Source: 38-11 sp964539975
GTDB lineage: Bacteria > Bacillota > Clostridia > Tissierellales > Dethiosulfatibacteraceae
NCBI GenBank assembly: GCA_964539975.1
Contig: CAZIKK010000003.1
Location: 62,001-126,000 of the forward strand
Length of the DNA: 64,000 nucleotides
Direction of reading: 5' to 3'
The notes beneath the pieces are model-generated. The model made no database searches. It had not been told where the DNA came from and worked only from the letters and a program-made list of their open reading frames with translations. A program made the position numbers and the translations under genes. Positions 44,547 through 52,696 of this stretch are shown in pieces. Numbering within the stretch: the first letter of the stretch is position 1; each line of letters opens with the position of its first letter.

Positions 44547-45159
44547 AACAAAAAAGATTTTTACTCTAGGCATTTGGGAAGACAACGCCATTTATCGTCA
44601 AATACTAGGAATCTGTTCGGCATTAGCTGTCACCAATCTTATGCTCAATGCCTTTGTTATGAGCTTAGGACTGATCTTTGTCACTGCTTTTTCTGAATTG
44701 ACCGTGTCTGTACTGCGACAATATACACCAAAGCATATCCGTATGATGGTGCAAACGTTGATTATCTCTGCTTATGTGATTATGGTCGATTTGTTTCTTA
44801 AGGCATTTTTCCCTTCCATTAGTGAAGCTTTGGGACCTTATGTAGGACTGATCATAACCAATTGCATCATTATGGGCCGTTGCGAAAGCTTTGCCCAAAA
44901 AAACACGCCTGTCTATGCCTTTGCCGATGGCATCGCATCTGGCATGGGGTATGGCATCGTCTTAATGCTCATTGCTTTTGTAAGGGAACTGTTAGGATTT
45001 GGGTCTATTTTTGGAATCAATATTCTAGGGGACTCCTGGGTATCTTGGACGCTCATGATCATGCCACCTGGCGCTTTCTTCATGTTGGCCATCGTGGTTT
45101 GGGTCTCCAAAAATCTCTTTCCTGACAAATCTGATAAAAAAGGAGGTGCAAAAGCCTAA
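44536..45159 (+). CDS. nqrD: NQR/RNF-family membrane subunit, NqrD type
   Basis: 207-residue membrane protein of the NqrDE/RnfAE family with six predicted helices. PYVGLIITNCIIMGRCESFAQKN resembles NqrD (GLIITNC) more than RnfE, which usually has PLIVVNC; the cysteine in this motif contributes to the membrane iron-sulfur site between the two small subunits in known structures. The start is GTG at 44536 after GGAGGAGG, overlapping nqrC by 11 bases. Confidence 0.9.
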   Translation: MNHKTKKIFTLGIWEDNAIYRQILGICSALAVTNLMLNAFVMSLGLIFVTAFSELTVSVLRQYTPKHIRMMVQTLIISAYVIMVDLFLKAFFPSISEALGPYVGLIITNCIIMGRCESFAQKNTPVYAFADGIASGMGYGIVLMLIAFVRELLGFGSIFGINILGDSWVSWTLMIMPPGAFFMLAIVVWVSKNLFPDKSDKKGGAKA

Positions 45160-45746
45160 TGGATATTCATCCTGTAACCATTTTCTTTGCTGCCATTTTT
45201 ACCAACAACATGATCTTGGCCAATTTTTTGGGAATGTGCTCTTTCATTGCGGTTAGCAGTGACATCAGAACCTCTCTAAGTCTGGGTCAAGCCGTTACTT
45301 TTGTGCTGGCATTCACTACCATCATCAATTATCTTCTTTACCATTACGTTTTGTTGCCTCTTCAACTGGAGTATTTAAGATTTATTGTATTCATCATTGT
45401 AATCGCAGCCTTTGTCCAACTGGTTGAAATGGTTATCGATCGCTACTTTCAAGGGCTATATTATGCATTGGGTATTTTCTTGCCTCTCATCACGGTTAAT
45501 TGTGCCATCTTGGGCGTTTCCCTTTTCATGGTCATTCGTTCCTACAATTTGGTTCAATCCCTCGCTTTTGGCATAGGCTCTGGTCTAGGTTGGTTATTGG
45601 CCATTGTCGCCATGGCAGGAATCCGACAAAAAATAAAAAACAACCCTTTTCCAAAAGGGTTGGAGGGTGCTGGAATCACTTTAATCATCACTGGACTGAT
45701 GGCTTTGGCTTTTATCGGGTTTTCCGGCATCGTTACCTTACAATAG
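45159..45746 (+). CDS. nqrE: NQR/RNF-family membrane subunit, NqrE type
   Basis: 195-residue six-helix partner of NqrD. IFTNNMILANFLGMCSF and LPLITVNCAILGVSLFMV carry the two conserved cysteines, and LEYLRFIVFIIVIAAFVQLVEM follows NqrE rather than RnfA wording. The start overlaps the nqrD stop by one base (TAATG) after a GGAGGTG site. Confidence 0.92.
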   Translation: MDIHPVTIFFAAIFTNNMILANFLGMCSFIAVSSDIRTSLSLGQAVTFVLAFTTIINYLLYHYVLLPLQLEYLRFIVFIIVIAAFVQLVEMVIDRYFQGLYYALGIFLPLITVNCAILGVSLFMVIRSYNLVQSLAFGIGSGLGWLLAIVAMAGIRQKIKNNPFPKGLEGAGITLIITGLMALAFIGFSGIVTLQ

Positions 45747-45755
45747 GAGGCACCT

Positions 45756-46853
45756 ATGGAAGAAATTCTAACCACTGTTTTTGCTATTTCAGGTATTACA
45801 GGATTATTGGCTTTTCTACTTTCTCTTGCAAATAAAACCATTGCTGATTATGGCGAAAAGAACTTGACAATCAATGAAGAAAAAGACTACGTGGTTTCCG
45901 GGGGAGATTCTCTGTTATCCGCACTAAATGACGAGAACATTTTTATTCCTTCTGCCTGTGGGGGAAAAGGCAGTTGTGGTTACTGTAAGGTTAAAGTATT
46001 GTCTGGAGGTGGTCCTTTTCTAGCGACAGAAAGGGGTTATGTCTCTGACGAAGAACAACAATCCGGTATTCGATTATCCTGCCAAGTGAGAATTAAAAAG
46101 GATATGCATATTGAAATCCCTGAGGAACTGTTTAGCGTTCGACAGTATCTATGTACCGTCACTGTGTTAGAAGACTTAACCGACACCATCAAACGTGTAG
46201 GATTGTCTTTACCTGAAGGGGAACGCATTTCCTACAAACCTGGTCAATACATTCAAATCCTAACACCTGAATACGATGGCAACGAAGAAGTTTATCGCGC
46301 CTATTCTATCACCACACCTCCCAGCTCTGATCAAGCCATCGAGTTGTTTATTGGTTATGTTCCCAATGGAATTTGCACAACCTATATCCACCAATATTTG
46401 AAAGTCACCGATGTCCTGACGATTGTAGGCCCTTTCGGAGACTTCTATTATCGTGACACTATGAAAGAGATGATATGTGTAGCCATCGGGACCGGTATGG
46501 CTCCCATTATGAGCATACTGCGTCATATGAACGAAAACAACATCCAACGGAAAATCACTTTTTTCTTTGGCGCAAGGACTCGTCAAGATTTGTTTATGAC
46601 TAAAACCTTGCAGAGTTTGGAAGAATCCATGTATGATTTCACTTATATTAACTGCCTGTCCCGTCCCACAAAGGAGTGTCAATGGAAAGGCGAAACGGGG
46701 CGAGTAACCGATCTCGTGAAAGATTATGTGGCTGACGGCGAAAACAAAGAAGCCTATTTGTGCGGAAGCCCCGCCATGATAGACTCGGTATTGCCCTTGT
46801 TGAAACAGAAAGGCTTTTCAGAAGATGCCATTTACTTCGATCGGTTTGATTGA
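45756..46853 (+). CDS. nqrF: NADH-oxidising flavoprotein, NqrF type (2Fe-2S plus FAD)
   Basis: 365 residues: a membrane helix (about 5-25), a plant-type [2Fe-2S] domain with C68, C74, C77 and C109 (ACGGKGSCGYC...LSC), and a ferredoxin-NADP reductase-type module with FAD motif RAYS (181-184) and nucleotide motif GTGMAP (245-250), ending IYFDRFD. Known NqrF takes electrons from NADH. Shorter than proteobacterial NqrF (about 407) but complete in domains. It closes the operon; its stop lies one base from the convergent pyrE stop. Neither nqrA nor rnfB/rnfC is nearby. Confidence 0.92.
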   Translation: MEEILTTVFAISGITGLLAFLLSLANKTIADYGEKNLTINEEKDYVVSGGDSLLSALNDENIFIPSACGGKGSCGYCKVKVLSGGGPFLATERGYVSDEEQQSGIRLSCQVRIKKDMHIEIPEELFSVRQYLCTVTVLEDLTDTIKRVGLSLPEGERISYKPGQYIQILTPEYDGNEEVYRAYSITTPPSSDQAIELFIGYVPNGICTTYIHQYLKVTDVLTIVGPFGDFYYRDTMKEMICVAIGTGMAPIMSILRHMNENNIQRKITFFFGARTRQDLFMTKTLQSLEESMYDFTYINCLSRPTKECQWKGETGRVTDLVKDYVADGENKEAYLCGSPAMIDSVLPLLKQKGFSEDAIYFDRFD

Positions 46854-46854
46854 T

Positions 46855-47412
46855 TTATTGTTTTCTGCTCCCCGGTTTAACTGGTTGTGAGCCTTTTTCG
46901 CACTCAGGACACTCTTTTTGATCGTACGCTTTAAAGTATAGCTCCACCGCACTATAGATTGGCAATCTCAGAGCACTGACTTTTCTATCCACCAAGCAAC
47001 CAATTCCAATCACTTGTCCTCCAAGAGTCTCTATGACTTTTGCCGCTTCCATGGAAGATTTGCCAGTAGTCACTACGTCTTCCATAATCAGCACTTTTTC
47101 GCCTTCATGAATTTGAAAGCCCCTTCTCAATGTCATCACATTATCCACGCGCTCAGTGAAAATAGTTCGAATGTTTAGTTGTCTTCCTAGCTCGTAAGCC
47201 GCTCGAATACCGCCCATGGCTGGTCCAACAATTACATCTATCTGCAGGTCCTTCACTTTCTCTGCTACTGCCTCAACCACTTGTCTGGCTCGATCCGGGT
47301 ACTGCATCAACTGTTCGCATTGAACATATTTCTGGCTGTGTTTGCCTGATGACAATAAAAAATGACCTTCCAGTAATGCCCCGCTTTCTTTGAATAAATT
47401 GATCAATTCCAT
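46855..47412 (-). CDS. pyrE: Orotate phosphoribosyltransferase
   Basis: 185 residues. Converts orotate and PRPP to OMP. The PRPP-binding loop VLIMEDVVTTGKSSMEAA is clear, along with VIVGPAMGGIRAAYELGRQL and FTERVD. A C-terminal addition with two cysteines (KECPECEKG) is not part of the core enzyme. Last gene of the pyr operon; no terminator is visible between its stop and the convergent nqrF stop. Confidence 0.95.
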   Translation of the reverse strand: MELINLFKESGALLEGHFLLSSGKHSQKYVQCEQLMQYPDRARQVVEAVAEKVKDLQIDVIVGPAMGGIRAAYELGRQLNIRTIFTERVDNVMTLRRGFQIHEGEKVLIMEDVVTTGKSSMEAAKVIETLGGQVIGIGCLVDRKVSALRLPIYSAVELYFKAYDQKECPECEKGSQPVKPGSRKQ

Positions 47413-47454
47413 GTTTCCCTCCAGCTCTTCCTCATTTTTTATTCTACCACTCCA

Positions 47455-48357
47455 TTACACAATCCCAATGATATCTTGAATATCCTTGATGTTTTCCTTC
47501 TCCAGAAAATCGGTGATTCCGTCGATAATATCCAAACAGCTATCCGCCTTCACAAAGTTGGCTGTCCCCACCTGAATTAAAGAGGCACCGGCCATGAAAA
47601 ACTCAATGGCATCCTCTGCTGTACTGATTCCTCCAACGCCACATATAGGAATTTTTACCGCATTCGCAACTTGATGAACCATTCTCAAGGCCACAGGCTT
47701 AATGGCTGGTCCTGACAATCCTGCATAGATGTTGTCAAAGACTGCTTTTCTCTTATTGATATCAATCGCCATAGCGTTTAATGTGTTGATCAAAGACAAG
47801 GCATCGGCGCCTGCTGCCTCACATGCAATGCCCATTTCAACAATGTTTTCAGCGTTAGGTGACAGTTTGACCATCATCGGCTTTTTACAGATTTTTTTAG
47901 CTACTTTCACCACTTCATAGGCTACTTCCCCTTTGATGCCAAAAGCCATGCCTCCTGCTTTTACATTGGGGCAGGAAATATTCAGTTCAATCATATCCAC
48001 TTCTGTTTGATTCAACCATTCCAATCCAATCAAATAGTCTTCTAATGTATTGCCTCCCAAATTGACGATAATGTTGGTTCCCAGTTGTTTCATTTTAGGT
48101 ATTTCCCGGGAAATAAATCCTTCCACACCGGGGTTTTGCAAGCCAATGCTATTCATTAGTCCCATGGGTGTTTCCCACAGGCGGATGCCGTCATTTCCTT
48201 CTTTTTCCATCCGTGTCAGTCCTTTGGTGCTGATACCGCCCAGTCTCCCGACATCATAGATGGTATGGTATTCCTCACCAAAGCCAAAGGTTCCACTTGC
48301 TGCCACTACTGGGTTTTTAAAGGGTATGCCTAAAAAATCAACCATTATGTTTGCCAT
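47455..48357 (-). CDS. pyrD: Dihydroorotate dehydrogenase, catalytic subunit (class 1B)
   Basis: 300-residue FMN enzyme oxidising dihydroorotate. FKNPVVAASGTFGFGEEY and GGISTKGLT near the N-terminus, the catalytic-cysteine loop ELNISCPNVKAGG, and INTLNAMAIDINKRK with LSGPAIKPVALRMV match class 1B PyrD, which passes electrons to the PyrK subunit and then NAD+. pyrK lies directly upstream, supporting this. Confidence 0.95.
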   Translation of the reverse strand: MANIMVDFLGIPFKNPVVAASGTFGFGEEYHTIYDVGRLGGISTKGLTRMEKEGNDGIRLWETPMGLMNSIGLQNPGVEGFISREIPKMKQLGTNIIVNLGGNTLEDYLIGLEWLNQTEVDMIELNISCPNVKAGGMAFGIKGEVAYEVVKVAKKICKKPMMVKLSPNAENIVEMGIACEAAGADALSLINTLNAMAIDINKRKAVFDNIYAGLSGPAIKPVALRMVHQVANAVKIPICGVGGISTAEDAIEFFMAGASLIQVGTANFVKADSCLDIIDGITDFLEKENIKDIQDIIGIV

Positions 48358-48367
48358 TGCCCTCTCC

Positions 48368-49102
48368 TCAATCCAAGATCAGATGATCCGCGTTAAATAC
48401 GGGACCTTCTTTGCAAGCTCGTTGGTTACCTGTGGTCGTTTTTACCACACATCCCAAACAAGCACCTACGCCACATGCCATTCTTCTTTCCAAAGAAGCA
48501 AACACGGTCACTTCTTTTCCTTGACTTTCCCGAAGAATTTTCTCCATCATAATTTCTGGACCACAAGTTACAATCGTGTCGTACTGATCCCATTTTACAA
48601 AGTCGGTAACAAAACCTTTGAATCCCAATTTTCCTGATTCTGTCACAACCGTCACTTTGTTTCCATTTGCTTGAAAACTATCGGCACAGTAGTCTTGTTC
48701 TTTGTATCCCAAATAAATGTCCACTGACTTGGGTTCCAGTTTTTTGGCCAAATACAGAAGCGGCGCAATGCCAATGCCACCACCTACAATCCCTACTTTT
48801 CCCTTCATTTGATCTACATCGAATCCATTTCCGAGGGGTCCTAGAAGCTGAACTGTATCTCCTTCTTTCAAGCGAGCCATGCTCTTTGTTCCCTTCCCTT
48901 CAACTCGGTAAAGCAATTTAAGCTTCCCTTCACAAAAATCATAAACGCTGATGGGTCTGGGAAGCAAATAATCACCGTGATCTCTCTTGACCATGTAGAA
49001 TTGTCCCGGCTTTGGAACCTCTCTCCCTTCAAGGGTCAATTCGAATATGCCTTCACAAACTTCTTTTTGTTTCAAAACAGTTGATTGGTAAGACTGTGTC
49101 AT
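48368..49102 (-). CDS. pyrK: Dihydroorotate dehydrogenase electron transfer subunit
   Basis: 244-residue FAD and [2Fe-2S] subunit that transfers electrons from PyrD to NAD+. FAD motif LPRPISVYDF, the nucleotide loop GGGIGIAPLLYLAK and the cluster-binding RRMACGVGACLGCVVKT with a later cysteine (RACKEG) are present. The start at 49102 overlaps the pyrF stop as ATGA with GGAGAG seven bases upstream; an ATG five codons earlier is possible. Confidence 0.94.
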   Translation of the reverse strand: MTQSYQSTVLKQKEVCEGIFELTLEGREVPKPGQFYMVKRDHGDYLLPRPISVYDFCEGKLKLLYRVEGKGTKSMARLKEGDTVQLLGPLGNGFDVDQMKGKVGIVGGGIGIAPLLYLAKKLEPKSVDIYLGYKEQDYCADSFQANGNKVTVVTESGKLGFKGFVTDFVKWDQYDTIVTCGPEIMMEKILRESQGKEVTVFASLERRMACGVGACLGCVVKTTTGNQRACKEGPVFNADHLILD

Positions 49103-49965
49103 TTGATTTCTCTCCATATTTCATCTCTCATTTGAATCGTTGCTTGTCTTGCTGCATGGTGGAAATCCAATGGGTTGCCACCCATTTTTCTATAGGCAGT
49201 GATGATCCCTCTTGAAGCGTTCACTACACCACCATTGCCATGAATCAAATAAGGTGCGACATCCTTTGCACCCCCTCCTTGAGCACCATAACCGGGAATG
49301 AGCAAGAACATATTCTTCACAGTGTTTCTCAATGCCACTCCTGATTCATTGTTGGTGCAGCCAACCACCCCGCCAATTCCACTAAAACCGCACTTCGCCA
49401 AGTGTTTTTCCGCCAAAGCTTGCAACTTTTCACCCACATTTGTGTATAGCGTTTTTCCCGTGTCGTCTTGCATGTATTGAAAGTCTCTAGCGCCATTGTT
49501 TGAGGTTCTGATCAACACAAAAATGCCTTTATCATGGTGATCCACATATTCCAAGTATGGTTCTAGACTGTCATTTACTCCCATATAAGCATTAAGGGTT
49601 ACCCAATCCACCTCAAAATCTCCTTGGAAATGTCCTTTGGCATACATGCCTGCTGTCTTTTGAATATCGCCTCTTTTGATATCGCCTATGATCATACACC
49701 CTTTTTCTCTCAAATAACGCAAGGTCTCGACGTAGGCTCTCATGCCCGCCAAACCCATCGCTTCGTAATAGGCAATCTGAACTTTGTAACAAGCCGCTAA
49801 ATCATAAGTCTGATCTATAATGGCTTTGTTGAAGGAAATAATGGCTTCTCCTTCTGATTCAAAAGACTTCAAATAATCTTCTGGCAAATAGGTAATTTCC
49901 GTGTCCAAACCAACACAGACATGTCCGTTGGCATTCACTGCATCATATAATTTATCTGCTAACAT
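49099..49965 (-). CDS. pyrF: Orotidine 5'-phosphate decarboxylase
   Basis: 288-residue enzyme of the longer, type 2 OMP decarboxylase group. The catalytic DxKxxD stretch is IIGDIKRGDIQKT, with VGLDTEI at the start and LIPGYGAQGG near the phosphate-binding end. It overlaps the end of pyrC by 14 bases and has AAGGAG before its ATG. Confidence 0.94.
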   Translation of the reverse strand: MLADKLYDAVNANGHVCVGLDTEITYLPEDYLKSFESEGEAIISFNKAIIDQTYDLAACYKVQIAYYEAMGLAGMRAYVETLRYLREKGCMIIGDIKRGDIQKTAGMYAKGHFQGDFEVDWVTLNAYMGVNDSLEPYLEYVDHHDKGIFVLIRTSNNGARDFQYMQDDTGKTLYTNVGEKLQALAEKHLAKCGFSGIGGVVGCTNNESGVALRNTVKNMFLLIPGYGAQGGGAKDVAPYLIHGNGGVVNASRGIITAYRKMGGNPLDFHHAARQATIQMRDEIWREIK

Positions 49966-51157
49966 CGTTTTCTCCTTGATAGACCACTTTCCCAGCTTTC
50001 ACTGTCATCATCACTTTACCATATGTAGCCATTCCTTTAAAGGGGGAGTTCTTGCCTTTTGAGACAAATTTATCCGGGTCGATGGCTTCACATCTGTTTT
50101 CATCCACTAACACGATGTCGCCAGCATAACCCGGTTCAATCAGGCCTTTTTTAATGCCAATCAACTTTGCTGGCCTTTCAGACATAATAGCTGATAAAGC
50201 ATTTAAAGTCATCTTGTTCTCCCTCACCAAAACCCTATGACAAATTCCAAAGCTGGTTTCAATGCTGGATATTCCCGGCGACCCCTTCTCTTTGTCTGAT
50301 TGGGTGTGAGGAGCATGATCGGTTCCGATTGCGTCCACATAACCTTCTTTTATGGCTTGTATCAATGCTTTGACATCTTCTGGTTCTCTCAAAGGTGGAT
50401 TGACACGGTAGCTGGTGGTACTGTCTCCGAATATATGATGGGGGGTCACTTCACAAGTAACAGGCAACCCTTCTTTTTTTGCCTCAATAATGCGCTTTAT
50501 GGCCTCCTTAGTGCTCACATGAGCCATATGAAGTCTGCAGCCAGTCAATCTAGCCAATTCAATGTCTCTATATGTCATAAGGTTTTCTGCCAGTCGCATG
50601 TCCTTGTCAGAAAAATATTGGTTCTCCCCGTGGGAAATAACCGTAGCATTGTTTTTCTTTGCCAGCAACATGGCCTCATAGGCAAGACGGTCATTCATCA
50701 CACCTTTACCGTCGTCTGTTATGAAACGAGTCACTGTAAGCAATTCCGGCAAGTGTTGGATACTCTCACCTGCTAAATTCTCTGTGATGGTGCCACATTG
50801 AACCGCATCTACCAGTCCAATTTGCTGACTTTTCTCCTGTACCCATAATACCAGTTCTTTTGTGCTGGCCGTTGGATTTGTATTACCCATCAAAAGAACA
50901 GTCGTGTAGCCTCCTTTTACAGCTGCCATACTTCCTGACTCAATGGTTTCTTTCTCTTCATATCCTGGCTCTCTAAAATGCGTGTGTGTATCCACAAAAG
51001 CTGGCATGGCGGTCAATCCTTTGCCATCTATTTGTTGAATTCCTTTTGGATCCCATTCACTTCCTAATTTTTGAATCCGTCCGTCCTTAATTGCTATGTC
51101 CCCATCAACTGTCTTTTTTGCATCAACAATCTTTACATTCTTAATGATCAAATCCAT
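49952..51157 (-). CDS. pyrC: Dihydroorotase
   Basis: 401-residue class I dihydroorotase of the amidohydrolase superfamily. Metal motif VDTHTHFREPG is intact, followed by NPTASTKE, the histidines in VISHGENQYF and LHMAHVS, and IGTDHAPHT with the catalytic aspartate. It contrasts with the amidohydrolase at 6849, which lacks the HxH motif. Third gene in the pyr operon. Confidence 0.96.
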   Translation of the reverse strand: MDLIIKNVKIVDAKKTVDGDIAIKDGRIQKLGSEWDPKGIQQIDGKGLTAMPAFVDTHTHFREPGYEEKETIESGSMAAVKGGYTTVLLMGNTNPTASTKELVLWVQEKSQQIGLVDAVQCGTITENLAGESIQHLPELLTVTRFITDDGKGVMNDRLAYEAMLLAKKNNATVISHGENQYFSDKDMRLAENLMTYRDIELARLTGCRLHMAHVSTKEAIKRIIEAKKEGLPVTCEVTPHHIFGDSTTSYRVNPPLREPEDVKALIQAIKEGYVDAIGTDHAPHTQSDKEKGSPGISSIETSFGICHRVLVRENKMTLNALSAIMSERPAKLIGIKKGLIEPGYAGDIVLVDENRCEAIDPDKFVSKGKNSPFKGMATYGKVMMTVKAGKVVYQGENDVSR

Positions 51158-51165
51158 GATTTCTC

Positions 51166-51603
51166 CTACAGGTCTTGCTTGTTTGGATCGTAAGCGTGGT
51201 CACAATAGATGCATCGGTATAGCTTTTCTTCCTTGTTAACCAACCGGAATTTGTGCTCAATTTCTTGTTCGATAGAGGTGATGCACCTTGGATTGCTGCA
51301 TTTCACTACGTTGCTTACTTCCATTGGCAATTCTAAATTAACTTTTCGCACTATTTTATCATTTTCTATGATATTGATAGTAATATTGTGATCGATAAAT
51401 CCCAACACATTCAAGTCAATATCTAAAACATTCTCTATTTTTATGATATCTTTCTTCCCAAGCTTTTTCGAACAGACATTTTTAATCATCGCCACTGTGA
51501 AATTTGCTTCATCCAAATTCAAATACTTGTATATTTTCATGCTCTTTCCCGCTGCTATATGATCAATCACTATGCCTCTTTCTATTGAATCAACCTTTAA
51601 CAT
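51166..51603 (-). CDS. pyrI: Aspartate carbamoyltransferase regulatory chain
   Basis: 145-residue regulatory subunit. The N-terminal allosteric domain has GIVIDHIAAGKSMKIYKYL, and the C-terminal zinc domain has the four cysteines CSNPRC...CIYC. It binds nucleotides and joins PyrB into the allosteric holoenzyme. Overlaps the end of pyrB by 7 bases. Confidence 0.96.
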   Translation of the reverse strand: MLKVDSIERGIVIDHIAAGKSMKIYKYLNLDEANFTVAMIKNVCSKKLGKKDIIKIENVLDIDLNVLGFIDHNITINIIENDKIVRKVNLELPMEVSNVVKCSNPRCITSIEQEIEHKFRLVNKEEKLYRCIYCDHAYDPNKQDL

Positions 51604-52526
51604 GATTCCACCCCCAATAATTTCATGATTAAAGCCATCCTGGCAAACATGCCATATTTTGCTTGTTTAAAATAAGCAGCTCGTGGATCGTTATCCACCT
51701 CCACCGATATTTCATTGACACGAGGCAGTGGATGCAACACAGCTAAGTCTTTCTTCGCTAGATTCATCTTTTCTTTGTTGAGAATGTATGAGTCTTTCAA
51801 TCGGACATAATCTGCTTCATTGAAAAAACGCTCTTTCTGGACCCGAGTCATATAAAGGACATCCAAAGAATCCATAACTTCTTCTAACTTTTCAATTTCC
51901 ATCATGTCTACCCCTGGCTTCATCTCTAGCTCTTCACGAATGTACTCCGGCACTTTCAGTTCTTCCGGGGAGATCAAAACAAATCTAATATTCTCGTATC
52001 GAGATAGCGCCTTGATCAATGAATGAACCGTTCTACCAAATTTCAAGTCTCCACATAGCCCAATGGTGAAATTATCCAAACTACCTCTTAATTGACGGAT
52101 GGTCAATAAATCTGTAAGGGTTTGTGTAGGATGTTGGTGCCCTCCATCTCCTGCGTTGATCACTGGGATAGGAGATGATACTGAAGCCACCTTTGGCGCT
52201 CCTTCTTTGGGATGTCGCATGGCACAAATATCCGCATAGGAAGCAATGGTTAGAATTGTGTCCTTCACACTTTCACCCTTTGCCGCGGAAGAACTTTCTG
52301 AAGATGAAAAACCTAGCACTTGACCACCAAGTCTGAGCATTGCTGCCTCAAAACTTAGTCGGGTTCTTGTACTAGGTTCATAAAAACATGTTGCTAATAA
52401 TTTGCCTTTGCAAGCATCTGCATATTGCACCGGGTCTGTTATGATTTGGTCTGCCAAATCGAAAATCTCGTCCAATTCCTCTACTGAAAAATCCATTGGG
52501 TCGATTAAATGTCTGCCTGTTAACAT
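51597..52526 (-). CDS. pyrB: Aspartate carbamoyltransferase catalytic chain
   Basis: 309 residues. The carbamoyl phosphate-binding motif YEPSTRTRLSFEAAM, INAGDGGHQHPTQTLTDLLTI and VLHPLPRVNEI are all intact. Forms the ATCase holoenzyme with PyrI. First structural gene of the pyr operon, with its GGAGGAA ribosome site immediately next to a perfect PyrR box. Confidence 0.96.
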   Translation of the reverse strand: MLTGRHLIDPMDFSVEELDEIFDLADQIITDPVQYADACKGKLLATCFYEPSTRTRLSFEAAMLRLGGQVLGFSSSESSSAAKGESVKDTILTIASYADICAMRHPKEGAPKVASVSSPIPVINAGDGGHQHPTQTLTDLLTIRQLRGSLDNFTIGLCGDLKFGRTVHSLIKALSRYENIRFVLISPEELKVPEYIREELEMKPGVDMMEIEKLEEVMDSLDVLYMTRVQKERFFNEADYVRLKDSYILNKEKMNLAKKDLAVLHPLPRVNEISVEVDNDPRAAYFKQAKYGMFARMALIMKLLGVESC

Positions 52527-52541
52527 ATTTTTCCTCCTTTT

Positions 52542-52555
52542 AGCCTCTCTGGACT
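52542..52555 (-). promoter_or_regulatory. PyrR box 2, next to the pyrB ribosome site
   Basis: On the minus strand AGTCCAGAGAGGCT fits the PyrR-binding consensus ARUCCNGNGAGGYU at all 14 positions. It lies between the terminator and the pyrB Shine-Dalgarno sequence, so PyrR binding could hide the ribosome site. Confidence 0.8.
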
Positions 52556-52607
52556 ATTTTAAAGCTATAAAAATGCCTTCCCTATGGTACGAGGAAGGCA
52601 TGATCAT
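52554..52607 (-). CDS. Possible pyr leader ORF (17 residues)
   Basis: ATG at 52607 with AGGAG seven bases upstream, beginning MIMPSSYHREG and ending at a TAG within PyrR box 2. It spans the terminator hairpin, so translation through it would disrupt the hairpin, as in the pyrL leader of enteric bacteria. Short length means chance cannot be excluded. Confidence 0.4.
   Translation of the reverse strand: MIMPSSYHREGIFIALK
52565..52601 (-). terminator. Attenuator terminator in the pyr leader
   Basis: On the minus strand ATGCCTTCC (52601-52593) pairs with GGAAGGCAT (52581-52573), followed by TTTTTAT. It lies between the two PyrR boxes. Confidence 0.82.
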
Positions 52608-52623
52608 TCAGTGACTCCTTTTC

Positions 52624-52637
52624 AGCCTCTCGTGCCA
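52624..52637 (-). promoter_or_regulatory. PyrR box 1 in the pyr leader
   Basis: On the minus strand TGGCACGAGAGGCT matches the PyrR-binding consensus at 11 of 14 positions, including the GAGAGGCU end. It lies upstream of the terminator, where PyrR normally acts on attenuation. Confidence 0.65.
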
Positions 52638-52659
52638 AATTAAAGGTTCAATTTAATTA

Positions 52660-52688
52660 AAAGTACTATAAAACCAATGAAAAGTCAA
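52660..52688 (-). promoter_or_regulatory. Promoter of the pyr operon
   Basis: On the minus strand TTGACT (52688-52683), 17-base spacer and TACTTT (52665-52660). It starts only nine bases after the stop of the upstream glycerophosphodiesterase gene, with no terminator visible between them. Confidence 0.65.
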
Positions 52689-52696
52689 GGACCCGT

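Noticed and set aside
42974..46853. Standard Rnf complex operon
   Set aside because: rnfC and rnfB are absent, the NqrD/NqrE-type motifs are NQR-like, and the final gene is NqrF, so the operon is not a normal rnfCDGEAB set.
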